Source: Epiperipatus broadwayi (Eukaryota; Onychophora; Udeonychophora; Euonychophora; Peripatidae). Taken from it: DNA of 64,000 bases. Where the stretch lies: NCBI GenBank assembly GCA_028023455.1, contig JAQFVV010006342.1, positions 1,509,001 through 1,573,000 of the forward strand. Direction: 5' to 3'. Below, one piece after another: positions 36,070-47,904 of the stretch. Both the position numbers and the translations under genes were made by a program. A model generated the notes under the pieces. The model was not told the DNA's origin and did not search any database. It worked only from the letters and a program-made list of their open reading frames with translations. Numbering within the stretch: the first letter of the stretch is position 1; the number at the start of each line of letters is the position of its first letter.

Positions 36070-38636
36070 TGTAATATTTCAATTATATTTTGTAAATTTC
36101 TATTTAAGTTTATGGAAAATATGTTTAAAAGTCATTGTACCAAATTCCTAAAATTTTTCTGAATAAAATCTACATTTTTGTTAATCTAAACCTTAATTAA
36201 ACAGATTTTGTTAGTACAATGACTGATAAACTTAATATGCTTGTTGTTGTTTTTTAATTAGCAAATCAACCCTTGGGCATGTAGGATTCTAATTTCCCTC
36301 CAAAGCTGGCACATACCACAGAGAAGCGTTTAGAGCAATTACAATTGGTGGTCAGTATAGATTGAATCCTGTAGATAAGACCAGAAGATATAAATAGTGG
36401 AAAATTTGATTGAAGAAAGTTATTACTGAGTTTACTGAAGAGAAGTGAGGAATACATATATACATCGTGCCTAAAGAAATGACGGGGTGAAAAGATCGGT
36501 CGTTTGCTTCTCAGAGGTCTGTTCCACCAGCCTATCCATGCCTTTGCAGTGCTTTGAACATCTAGCCAGAGACTGTCTGTGTCGAGGAAGCCTGAAATGA
36601 TCTGACTATATTAACTGCCTCTATTAACTGATTGATTCTGAGGTAACATCCAATTTGCAGCAAGCCATTGATTGATTTTATTTGTTTTCAAAATCTATAT
36701 TAATTTATATTTTATATATTTGTGTAATGTTTATACGGCTTGGTTTTAAAATGCATCTTTTAAATTTATTTAAGTTAAAATATCAATTCTTATAAAACTA
36801 CATTATTTTGATGCGGCAAATTAAATTAATTTTTGTCGGTTTGTTTAGATTATTTGACTGCAAAATTCAATGAGCTATTAACTTTAAATCCCCCCCCCCC
36901 TGTTATTTTTCTTTTAATTTAAAAATCATTACAAGAAGACTTACCTTCCGTAAATTAATTAATAAAAAGCTCATTTAGTTTTGTACCTCATATATAAATT
37001 TATTGAATGATTGAAATTATTCTAAAGTATCTTATTATTATCTCTCAATTTAAAAGAGCCCTGTAATTATTTCTAAAAGAATAAATAATTTTAGTGGAGC
37101 AATTGAGTAAAATTATCATAGAATTTTATCAGTATATATATATTTCATACATATATTTTATTTGTCAGAAAATATTAAAATTATGATTTACAATTTATTA
37201 GTTTGATATTTAATGCCCGTCTATGTTAACTAAAGACAAATTCTATTTTGTAATCTTCCGTGTGAGTGGGAAAACAATTTTATATTTAGTTTTAATTCTT
37301 GCCGTAATATAATTTACTGTTCATTCATTAATGAGTAATATTTGTGGGACTTTCTATGACGTCAGGGAACTGATTATTTTAATCAGGAATTCATTTAGTA
37401 ATTTTATTAGTGATACGTTATTTTATATATACGTCGAGGGCATTGTGTATTTATAGTTACAACCATTTCTTTATTACTGCTATTCTTGCTTTGCTACCAA
37501 CCTCTTAGGACCTTCGGAATCTGACCAGTCCAATCTCTCACTCTCCCCCAAAGTAGACATGGTTCATACCAGGGGACCTTTTTTGAGCATTGTCATTAAG
37601 ATGTATATACACATCGAAATATTATCATGATTATTTGGAGACATGCTTTAGCTGGAGGGCTAGCATTTCTCTTATCTCCTGTACATATTAGGAACTTCTT
37701 TAGCAAAGCCACCCAGAGGTTCATAGCAAACCTCATTTCTTTTGTTGTAATTTGCAATAGCATACTGCCCTCCTCATCATCATCATTTTATAGCTTTATG
37801 TAGCAATCCTGCAATGCTCTCTGCCATGATGGCACATCCTTCACAAACAAATTGTAATTAATTAAATCTGACTGTACAATTGTCAATTATTTATTTAAGA
37901 ATTATTTTGCTTCCCACACTCATTATATACAAATGATTATAAATGTAATAATGTTTTAAATGTACACTTTCATATCTTTTAATATATATAAAGAGATTTA
38001 TTTGTTATCTTGAACAGGGCTAATAATATTTTATTGCTAATTGGTTTTGGCCGACCAATTAACAAACTTTTATATTGTTTGTCAAAGCTGCATCAAAACA
38101 AATTAAATAATAAAATAACCAAGTTGTATAAACAAAGACTCGACTTATTTTGTACTAAATTCTTTAATAAATTCCTCTAATATTGTTATTTAAATAAGCT
38201 TAGTTTGTCATCACTCCCAATCTCTAAGGTTCATTACTCTATTTGTTTAAATATTTCTTTGATTTAAATTCTATTCTTTGTAGTGTTGCCATAAAGAATT
38301 ATTATTATTACGGTTCAAACCATTACTAATCGATCAAATCATATCTGTACCATTCTGCAATCGTCAGAATCCACTAAATCATTGGTTTTCCATATAAACC
38401 CTTTTATTATTTTGAGTCTCTATGTGAACCATGACCTCCAGCTGGGACGGAATAAAAACCAAGCACTGCTAGTGTCATCACAAACGTTATCCATTAGTCA
38501 GAGAGGCAGTAGTTTAGGCAAATAGGTTAGGATTCATCCTTGTCCTGACATATGTATCTTGTGCATGGTTGGATTCAAGGTACTTTTGCTTGGATTATTG
38601 GTCTTGTTCAATGAATGCACGATTTTGACCGGCACA
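36070..38636 (+). mobile_element. Right long terminal repeat of the 9.15 kb element
   Basis: Direct copy of 29486-32049, 2,567 bp, starting TGTAATATT and ending CCGGCACA. A C run of 11 at 36890-36900 replaces the run of 10 in the left copy. Small indels occur in TA and T runs. Open frames inside, such as a 63-codon minus-strand frame present in both copies, are not family-like and are treated as chance. Confidence 0.65.
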
Positions 38637-38721
38637 GTATGTGGAATCTTCCTTTATCAGAGCATAAAAAAAAATTAAAATAAATATTAATTAATAAATT
38701 TTTAGATACTTTTTTTTCTCC

Positions 38722-38811
38722 ATAGGTCAAATTCATTGACCAGAAAACGAATTTGGGCCAGCTGCTTGTAAGGCAGCTATGCTAACCACTAGGCCACCAA
38801 TGCTTGACTAG
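38722..38811 (-). repeat. tRNA-derived SINE head (copy 2)
   Basis: Read on the minus strand it starts AGTCAAGCATTGGTGGCCTA and continues GTGGTTAGCATAGCTGCC (A-box region), ending near CAATGAATTTGACC. The B-box (AAATTCGTTTTC) is decayed. The same family occurs at 1591 and 44357. It lies between the 9.15 kb element and the next LTR-type element, next to a TA run. Confidence 0.6.
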
Positions 38812-38826
38812 ATACTATATATATAT

Positions 38827-41019
38827 TGTAACAATCTGGATAAGATAGACTTACGTAAACTGCACTACAGGGCACCATCTAGGCATTTGCACCTAGAAAA
38901 ATTTATAAAGTAGGCAGATACGTAAGTCAAAAAAAAAAAAAATTTTTTTTTTTTAAATATTTTGGTTCCGGACGTTAGCCCATGTCACTAGCTCAGTGGA
39001 ATAGCAGAGATTTAATACTATAATACCTTATCTAATTATAATTTCAATATTAAAAAATAAATAAACTAAGCCACTGCCAGTAATTAGCATACAAACATTT
39101 ATTTATGCACATATATATATAAGATTGAAAATTGTTTTAGTATCAGTTTACATTTTAACATTTAACATTATTTTTAACTTTACTTTAGATTTTAAATTAC
39201 ATTTTAATTTCTATTATATTATAAGTTTACATTTTAATTAAGTTCACACAGATGGGATTATAAAAGCTTGTTTTAATATGTTGCGTATAGATCAGTTACA
39301 TAGATTACAATGGTCAAAAACATTTCAAAATCAACATAAACGATCAAAATATAAAATCATTGATACCGACAATTGCAGAGGGAAATTTATAAGTAACCCA
39401 ATAGTATTCACCATAAGATACTTGCATTGTCACCAATAACTTAAAAGACATCCGAATAAATAATTTTAGATACTCACCGTAAGGTATCATTATTTATCGA
39501 ATGTCTATATATTTTGATCAAATATGAAAACCCAAAACATACTTAACCAATAACCAATCCATGCAAACATCTATAAACAACTTAAATTTAATGCATTTTT
39601 GTTTAGTGTCAAGTATAAATAGACTACATAGATTTGCATTTGAAAATAAACATTCTATCCCTATTTAACCTTAGGCTAAAATTCGTAGTTAAACTGGCAT
39701 CAATTCATCTGATACATCGATGTATTCAATGTAATACGGAATACGGCAGCACCAAAAAGATTAAGAGAAAACATTGACTCTCATCAGATAGGAATATTAC
39801 ATCTATCTAACGAGAACAATAAAAAAAACTCCATAGAAAGGAACTGCATTCTCTGTCTTATAATTCCTTCCATAGGCAAACGGGTGGGTGCGGCGTATAT
39901 ATAAACGATTCTGCCAGTAGCGAATCTCCGACTACATCTACTAACTACATCAATATATCCAATCCATTGACCCAATCTAACAATGACACAAATAACCTAA
40001 GATTACCCTTCCCTAATATAACTTTACAAATCTATACAGCCATTCACGCCCGACTTAAGTTTAACATTTATATAATTAATTTAACGAAAAACAAAAATCA
40101 TGATAAAACTTAAAGAACAAAAAATAAATAAATAAATGGAAATGATTTTAAATATATATAAAGAAAAGAAATACATCAAATAACGTTATTAATAAATTAA
40201 GTTGGTCAGATAGGATAATATTGCAATCATTTAAATCTGGAAAGTTTTAATTTAATGTTCATTATATATAAAGTTCTTACGGTTTAAAACAGTTCATCTT
40301 TATCCATTGCTTGCCATGAACATGAATTTCCATGCTGTCCTAAGATTGGTATTCTGTTGGCCGATTTATTTATCCATCCGGAGGTTTTTTGCTTTTACTT
40401 GTACTCAAGTAGAAAAACAATAGTTCATTTCTCTTTCTTTCTTAGCAAAACTGAAGGGATTGAAGAGTGCATCTTTTCCATCCCTTCTCCTTCACTTCCA
40501 CACTAACACATATCTGTCACATCGTAAATAATTTATATTTAATAATTTTCAAACTTGTCCTTTTATATTAATTTGAAAGATTGAATTTACATTACGTCAT
40601 CGATGCGATGGTCCTTTTGCTGAGGTCCGATTCCATAGGGATTTCTTTTTATTTGCTAAAAGTTTCTATTGTTTTCCTATCTGACCGATGTTTTTACATT
40701 TAAATGCCCAAGGCTGGTTTTCATTTAACTAATTAAAACAATCATTTCCATTTCTGATTAATTAATGTGTTTTCCAAGATTAAAGATATATTTTTATCTC
40801 TAAATCTTTTTAAGTTTTTGTTTTTAAAATACCTTTCTATTTTTAATAAAGTTTTATTTTAATAATTTTTTTTTATCTGTGCGATTTACATATACGAGTT
40901 TAAGATGATATTTAATTTCAATTTTTAATTCTTAAAGAAAATTTTTAAATGCGAACTTCTTATTTTAACTTCATGTTTAATAATAAAAAAACAATGTAAT
41001 GTCATCTGTGCTCATTACA
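38827..41019. mobile_element. Long terminal repeat 1 of a second LTR-type element
   Basis: A 2,193-bp block that recurs in direct orientation at 41745-43880. It begins TGTAACAATC and ends CTCATTACA. The partner ends CTTGTTACA, so the ends are TGTAACAA and TTGTTACA, a standard LTR form. Copy 1 contains about 65 bp near 40810-40880 that copy 2 lacks. The element sits in a TA run, with ATAT on both outer sides as a possible 4-bp target duplication, which is uninformative in such sequence. Orientation is not determined. Confidence 0.65.
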
Positions 41020-41744
41020 TATCAGTAAAGTTGCTTAAAAAAAATGATCAAAAAAAAAAAAATTTTACTTAGGGTTAGTAATTACGGTACACGATTAACG
41101 AAAACATTTACAAAACATCCGGTTAGTAATTTTACCAAAAAGATTATATACAAAAAAAAAATGTTTACTATCATTCTCCAAAGGACCATTTATGTTTACA
41201 CCTCCTCCCCACAAGAGTTCTATTTTTTTTATACATTTTATTTTTACACATGGCATGACAAGCAAATTTTTTAAATTATTTAGGAAGGTTGCATTGAAGT
41301 AAATATGTTTTGAAAGATGATGGGTTTATGCGTGTATATTTGCAGCACAATTATAAATACCACCAACTTATTTATGATTTATTGAAATGCTTACATAGGA
41401 ATTACACTGAAGTAAATTCCCAAAAGTACTCTCCGTAAGGTACCACATTTACCATCATAAACTTACCTGCCTGTGCGCTCCTATACACATTAAAGCATAA
41501 TTTATATTAACAACAAAAAAAACATATCAATCGCAACCTTTTGACTTTCTTTTTAACGAAATACAGTTTAAAATTATTCATACTTTCTCATGTTTAATAT
41601 ATGTGCCATTTCTTTTACTGGCAGAGCTTTTATAAGATTTAGTATACAACTTTATGTAAACAGATAAAAATGTTTTATTTTGAGAAGAATTTGTTCAGGG
41701 TATACGTGGTTTATTAAACATCGGCCCAAGTTGGGAAAGCCAAT
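41020..41744. other. Short interior of the second LTR-type element
   Basis: Only 725 bp separate the two repeats. No Gag or Pol coding is present; a 76-codon frame at 41044-41274 is A/T-run sequence. At the right edge the minus strand reads ATTGGCTTTCCCAACTTGGG, which could be a primer binding site if the element points left. The plus strand next to the left repeat shows no clear site. This fits a non-coding derivative or an internally deleted copy. Confidence 0.5.
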
Positions 41745-43880
41745 TGTAACAATCCGGATAAGATAGACTTACATAAACTGCACTACAGGGCATTATCTAG
41801 ACATTTGAACCTAGAAAAATTTATAAAGTAGGCAGATACGTAAGTCAAAATAAAAAAATTTTTTTTTAAATATTTTGGTTCCGGATGTTAGCCCATGTCA
41901 CTAGCTCAGTGGAATAGCAGAGATTTAATACTATAATACCTTATCTAATTATAATTTCAATATTAAAAAATAAATAAACTAAGCCACTGCCAGTAATTAG
42001 CATTCAAACATTTATTTATGCACATATATATAAGATTGAAAATTGTTTTAGTATCAGTTTGCATTTTAACATTTAACATTATTTTTAACTTTACTTTAGA
42101 TTTTAAATTACATTTTAATTTCTATTATATTATAAGTTTACATTTTAATTAAGTTCGCACAGATGGGATTATAAAAGCTTGTTTTAATATGTTGCGTATA
42201 GATCGGTTACATAGATTACAATGGTCAAAAACATTTCAAAATCAACATAAACAATCAAAATATAAAATCATTGATACCGACAATTGCAGAGGGAAATTTA
42301 TAAGTAACCCAATAGTATTCACCATAAGATACTTGCATTGTCACCAATAACTTAAAAGACATCCGAATAAATACATTTTAGATACTCACCATAAGGTATC
42401 ATTATTTATCGAATGTCTATATATTTTGATCAAATATGAAAACCCAAAACATACTTAACCGATAACCAATCCATGCAAACGTCTATAAACAACTTAAATT
42501 TAATGCATTTTTGTTTAGTGTTGAGTATGAATAGACTACATAGATTTGCATTTGAAAATAAACATTCTATCCCTATTTAACCTTAGGCTAAAATTCATAG
42601 TCAAACTGGCATCAATTCATCTGATACATCGATGTATTCAATGTAATGCAGAATACGGCAGCACCAAAAAGATTAAGAGAAAACATTGACTCTCATCAGA
42701 TAGGAATATTACATCTTTCTAACGAGAAGAACAATAAAAAAAAACTCCATAGAAAGGAACTGCGTTCTCCATCTTATAATTCCTTCCATAGGCAAACAGG
42801 TGAGTGTGGCGTATATATAAACGATTCTGCCAGTAGCGAATCTCCGATTACATCTACTAACTACATCAATATATCCAATCCATTGACCCAATCTAACAAC
42901 GACACAAATAACCTAAGATTACCCTCCCCTAATATAACTTTACAAATCTATACAGCCATTCACGGCCGACTTAAGTTTAACATTTATATAATTAATTTAA
43001 CGAATAACAAAAATCATGATAAAACTTAAAGAACAAAAAATAAATAAATAAATGGAAATGATTTTAAATATATATATATATATAAAAAGAAATACATCAA
43101 ATAACATTATTAATAAATTAAGTTGGTCAGATAGGATAATATTGCAATCATTTAAATCTGGAAAGTTTTAATTTAATGTTCATTATTTATAAAGTTCTTA
43201 CGGTTTAAAACAGTTCATCTTTATCCATTGCTTGCCATGAACATGAATTCCCACGCCGTCCTAAGATTGGTATTCTATTGGCTGATTTATTTATCCATCC
43301 GGAGGTTTTTTGCTTTTACTGGTCCTCAATGTAGAAAAACAATACTTCATTTCTGTTTCTTTCTTAGCAAAACTGAAGGGATTGAAGAGTGCATCTTTTC
43401 CATCCCTTCTCCTTTACTTCCGCACTAACACATATCTGTCACATCGTAAATAATCTATATTTAATAATTTTCAAACTTGTCCTTCTATATTAATTTGAAG
43501 GATTGAATTTACATTACGTCATCGATGCGATGGTCCTTTCGCTGAGGTCTGATTCCATAGGGATTTCTTTTTATTTGCTAAAAGTTTCTATTGTTTTCCT
43601 ATCTGACCGATGTTTTTACATTTAAATGCCCAAGGCTGGTTTTTATTTAACTAATTAAAACAATCATTTCCATTTCTGATTAATTAATGTGTTTTCCAAG
43701 ATTAAAGATATATTTTTATCTCTAAATCTTTTTTTATCTGTGCGATTTACATATACGAGTTTAAGATGATATTTAATTTCAATTTTTAATTCTTAAAGAA
43801 AATTTTTAAATGCAAACTTCTTATTTTAACTTCATGTTTAATAATAAAAAAACAATGTAACGTCATCTGTGCTTGTTACA
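41745..43880. mobile_element. Long terminal repeat 2 of the second LTR-type element
   Basis: 2,136 bp, near-identical to 38827-41019 with scattered substitutions and small indels. It holds a 127-codon frame (42646-43029) starting MQNTAAPKRLREN; a 4-bp difference in copy 1 breaks this frame, and no known domain is seen, so I do not call it a gene. A TA run follows directly at 43881. Confidence 0.65.
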
Positions 43881-43948
43881 ATATATATATATTAATAAAA
43901 ATCAGTCATATTTCACATGACCTATATAGCTTGTATTAACAATATGTA

Positions 43949-44350
43949 ATATATAAAGAGCCTGCTAATGCTCTAAACAAGCTTATTTATTTTATTTTTT
44001 ATGATAAATGCTACAAGAGAAAATACCTGAAGCCTTTATCTATGAGGGCTTTGGCTATATTAAATTGTTAAACCTACTGATATATGGGATTACTGAATTA
44101 AATTCAGGCTCATATAGTTTCTTTGGTTAAAGAGCTGAGTTTGAAGACATGTAGGTGTCTGAAGATTTGGATTTTTTTCTTAATATTTAAGAATTAGATA
44201 AATGCTTGGCTTGAGTTAATATTTTGAATCTAATGTCCTACCTCCTCACTGATGAGAGCCATAGCTTGAAAACGGTTTCTCTTGTAGCATTTATCATAAA
44301 AAATAAAATAATGAAGCTTGTTTAGAGCATTAGCAGGCTCTTTATATATA
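43949..44350 (+). repeat. Foldback element with hammerhead-like core
   Basis: Arms of about 73 bp (43949-44022 and 44276-44347), including AAAGAGCCTGCTAATGCTCT against AGAGCATTAGCAGGCTCTTT, are inverted and nearly identical. The interior shares GCTGAGTTTGAAGACAT and the nearby CATATAG block with the ribozyme-bearing repeat at 19293-19848. A hammerhead-like core (44249-44271) lies directly before the right arm. TA runs flank both ends. Inverted pairs of this kind are known for Penelope-like retroelements, whose terminal repeats carry hammerheads; that link is inference. Confidence 0.65.
44249..44271 (+). ncRNA. Hammerhead-like core, incomplete
   Basis: CUGAUGA (44249-44255), then stem II GAGC CAUA GCUU (four pairs including one G-U), then GAAA (44268-44271). 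The following ACGGUUU could form a very short stem III. The upstream CCUCCUCA has no complement after it, so stem I is missing. Its core resembles that at 19667, with GAGC for UAGC. Probably inactive in this context. Confidence 0.45.
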
Positions 44351-44356
44351 TATATA

Positions 44357-44444
44357 TGTCAAAGCATTGACTGGGAGGCGAACCCAGGTCTGCTGTTTGG
44401 AAGGCAGCTATGCTAACCGCTAGGCCACCAACACTTGACTACTT
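44357..44444 (-). repeat. tRNA-derived SINE head (copy 3)
   Basis: The best preserved copy. On the minus strand it starts AGTCAAGTGTTGGTGGCCTA, continues GCGGTTAGCATAGCTGCC, then CCTGGGTTCGCCTCCCAG (B-box GGTTCGCCTCC) and ends CAATGCTTTGACAT. A-box-like TGGCCTAGCGG is present. It abuts the TA run that ends the foldback element. Confidence 0.7.
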
Positions 44445-45389
44445 TTAGTTGACTATTATGCACCAAGTACAAATATATTAAAATGCTGGCTAAAATGACA
44501 TTACAAGCAAGTAAAGTGAAGAAAAGAGATAAAACTTAACTACTAAACCTTTGTTATATTTTTTATTAATATCTGTTAATGAGAAATTATACAAATATAT
44601 AAATAAATGATAACAAAATATCCAATACATATACTCTCATTCATCCTAATATTTTATTAAGACAATTTTTACAAGAAGATTCTTAAATCCTTTTTTTAAA
44701 AATATACTTGTAAATAATTCCTACCTTTTCATAATGTCAATGTCAGTTTATTTTATCTGATAAAATATAATTGCTTTTATCTGATCTTTTGCTTCTTATT
44801 CATAATACATATAGTAAACATATAATGATTAGGCATTAATCAAATGAATTATTTTAATACATATATTTTAATTTATTTTAACTGATCATGCTGTACAAAT
44901 CAACATCATCATTATGTTTAACCATTATTGATCCACTACAGAATGAAGGTCTTTCCATGTTTAATCCAGTTTATCCACTCTATAGCATCTTTTTTCCACA
45001 ACACATCAATAAACTTACCTATTTCATCTATCATCTCGCATGTGACTTCTTTCTAAGTGTTTTACAACTATACAAATACTATATAATTTAATAATATAAA
45101 TTATTATAATTGAATACGTGCCTTTTTAAAAAAAAAACATATTTATTAGAATACCTACCTGTATATTAGTTTACTGGATAATTCTAATCAAGATTTATAA
45201 CTTATACTGGAGTGCCTTTTATTTTGTATCGTCCTTTAACAGTTACAGTTATACCAATTGATTATTTCACTATATATGTTTTTGAGCATTTGCACAAAAA
45301 TGTAATCAGTTTAAATAATAATTTAATGCCTACAGCTTATAATTAAAATATTTTTCATAGCACTTATAAACAATTATGTATTTATATAT
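44445..45389. other. AT-rich non-coding stretch
   Basis: No gene or repeat with visible ends. Confidence 0.5.
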
Positions 45390-45436
45390 TGTAACCATCT
45401 GGGTTACACAGCACACAGCAACATAGTTGTGTGGGT

Positions 45437-45481
<45 letters not shown>

Positions 45482-46494
45482 AAGTAAAGGAAAAGTAGAA
45501 ATAAACACAGACAAAAATTTTAGTAGATATTTTCTACATTCCTAGAATAAAACTAATATATAAATTATTAAATAACTCTGAATTTAAAACAGAATTTTAT
45601 TATAAATTAAAACATTTAAAAAGGTCTAAATAAATTAATATTTTTATTCTGATTTTGAAATTTTAAAAAAAGGGTATGTTTTATGTTTAAAATAGAACTG
45701 ATAATTGTAAATATTTTTATTATCTATTCTTTTTGAAAAATCTTTTAATTAATTGGTAAATCTCTAAGTAAAACATGTATGTCACACTTTTGAAAAAATT
45801 TCAAAAGGATTAGGCAGATTGAAAGCAGTCTGCAATGTGTTTTTATTACCTCACCAAGTTTATAAAAGGACTGATAAAAATACGAGTTCAGTCTGGATTG
45901 TAGTTTTTGTAAGAGCTGGCAAGAACAGTTTGGCTAGTAAAAATTTTTCAGCAAGTGGCAGCAATTAGCTGACCAAAATATGTAGCTGCAGTTTGTTGTT
46001 GGCTGTAGCAGAGAGTTGGCAGAATAACTACAATGAACTGATGTAGCTGAATTCAAGACAGTAGATCCAGCAGAGAGCAGTCTACTAGTTCTACATATTG
46101 GAGTTTGATTCACTTGAAAACTGGATCACTTCAAATTGGATCAATTAGCCTGTACAAATGTGTTCTAGAAGACAGTTTTCTGGCCTGAAGTCTGCAAGTC
46201 CAAGACAGAAGGAAACCTAAATCAAGACCAACTTACCTGGATTTATAATTATGCTTTTAGTTGCTTTGAGAAGTAACTGACTGATCTCATAGACATCATT
46301 TAGATCTAATGTTATGTGTTGACCATGTGCTTAATAAGAATTAATGTTTACAACATTACTTATAATATTTTTACATATTAATATTACTTAATATATTCTC
46401 ACTTTAATATAACTTAAATACAATATTTTATCTCATTATCTGATGATGATATACTATCCCCTCAAGCTCACACCTTCTTATCCATCCTGTTACA
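45390..46494 (+). mobile_element. Solo LTR candidate, 1.1 kb
   Basis: It begins TGTAACCATCTGGG and ends CCATCCTGTTACA, with ATAT on both outer sides (possible 4-bp target duplication in TA sequence). Near 45861 TTTATAAAAGGAC is a strong TATA box, followed by a transcribed-looking, GC-richer stretch to about 46300, which suggests plus orientation. An AC/AT microsatellite (45437-45480) lies near the left end. No interior or second copy is present. Ends and target resemble those of the element at 38827-43880, but the bodies differ. Confidence 0.55.
45437..45480. repeat. (AC)n(AT)n compound microsatellite
   Basis: AC dinucleotides followed by AT dinucleotides, inside the solo LTR candidate. Confidence 0.9.
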
Positions 46495-47904
46495 ATATAT
46501 TAAAAATTTGTGATTTAAATAATAGTCATAAATATTAAATATTTTTTTGCTCTATCTTAAAAATCACATTGATCAAAATCAATTTTTCATGTGTATTCCA
46601 AGTATATTTTTCCATATTGAAAAAAAAATATAAAATCAGATTTTCATTGCCAAGTTTATTTTTCTTCTGACACCATATTAATGTCTGCTATTTTGAATAA
46701 TTATGGATAAAAAATCAATAATATATTAATATTGAACATAATTTTTTTTCTGTAATATGAGTACAATTTATTTCTTTGGGTAGGAGATCTGAGAATACCA
46801 GAAGAATAAATTTTATCAGCACAGAGCTTGGGTTAAAACAGTTTAGACCTATATGGATATAAACCTGGTTTCTATATATATAGATGCTCCAAGTCAGTGC
46901 AGGTGCACAATATTATCATTAGTATTCTGTGCATCTAAATGCTTTCAAATTGTCTTAATCACTTCAATTCCTTCTACTTCCTATGTGATGAGGTAATGTA
47001 AAAAAATTCCAAAAATGTAAATTATTACTAAAAATATTGTGGACTTTATTGGATTAAAAATGAGTGTTCAAGATAAGGGCAACTTGTCTTCACAGTATCA
47101 CATTACATGATCTTATTTATTATAATAATTTGGAAAAAAAATTACACCACAAGTTTCTATTTCTGCTTCACAATTAGAAAATGGACTATCAGCTCTCCAC
47201 AATAATGTATTTCCAAGAACAAATCTTCTCCTGTATGTAACTAAAAATTTGTAAAGAAAAAATAAAAATATTTTTGCTTAATCATTTCAGAGTACTTGTT
47301 CACCAGTGAATCATATTTACTGTAATAAAGATATCCAAATGATTTTGTTCATGATATTTAAAAGATAGACTTTAAGACTCAAAATTAAATTATATGGTAT
47401 TTGGAAATAAAATGTTAGAGGTTATCAGAAAGAGAAAATATCAAGAAATACAATAAAGCTTAAAAGGTATAGTCATTATCTTAGAAAAAGATTTTCAAAA
47501 TTCTTAATTTTTATATTAATTCACAAATTCTAAATTTTGAATTAAATTTTAAACTTATATTTTCATAGACAGATTCATTACAATATTTAGGAAAGTTTTA
47601 ATAAAATTATATATAACATGACCTCCCTGAGATAATTCTTTACTCCTAAACATTAAAAATTGGACAATGCATGCAGACATCTGCTAGAAATATATTTTTT
47701 CTAACAAATATTATTATTATTTAATAATAGTTATTGTAAATCAAATGCTATCCTATGCAAAGAAAACTTTAGTAAATTATAATTTATTAGAAAGTAAAAT
47801 ATATTTAAAACAATAGAATTTTTTTAATGTACAATATAAAGAACAAGGAGGGGAAGCAGCAGGATAAAAATCTAAAAACATTCTTCAGAATGTATACATG
47901 GTGA
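46495..47904. other. AT-rich non-coding stretch
   Basis: Nothing supported here. Confidence 0.5.

Noticed and set aside
46440-46456. TCTGATGATGATATAC as hammerhead core
   Set aside because: No hairpin and no GAAA box follow.
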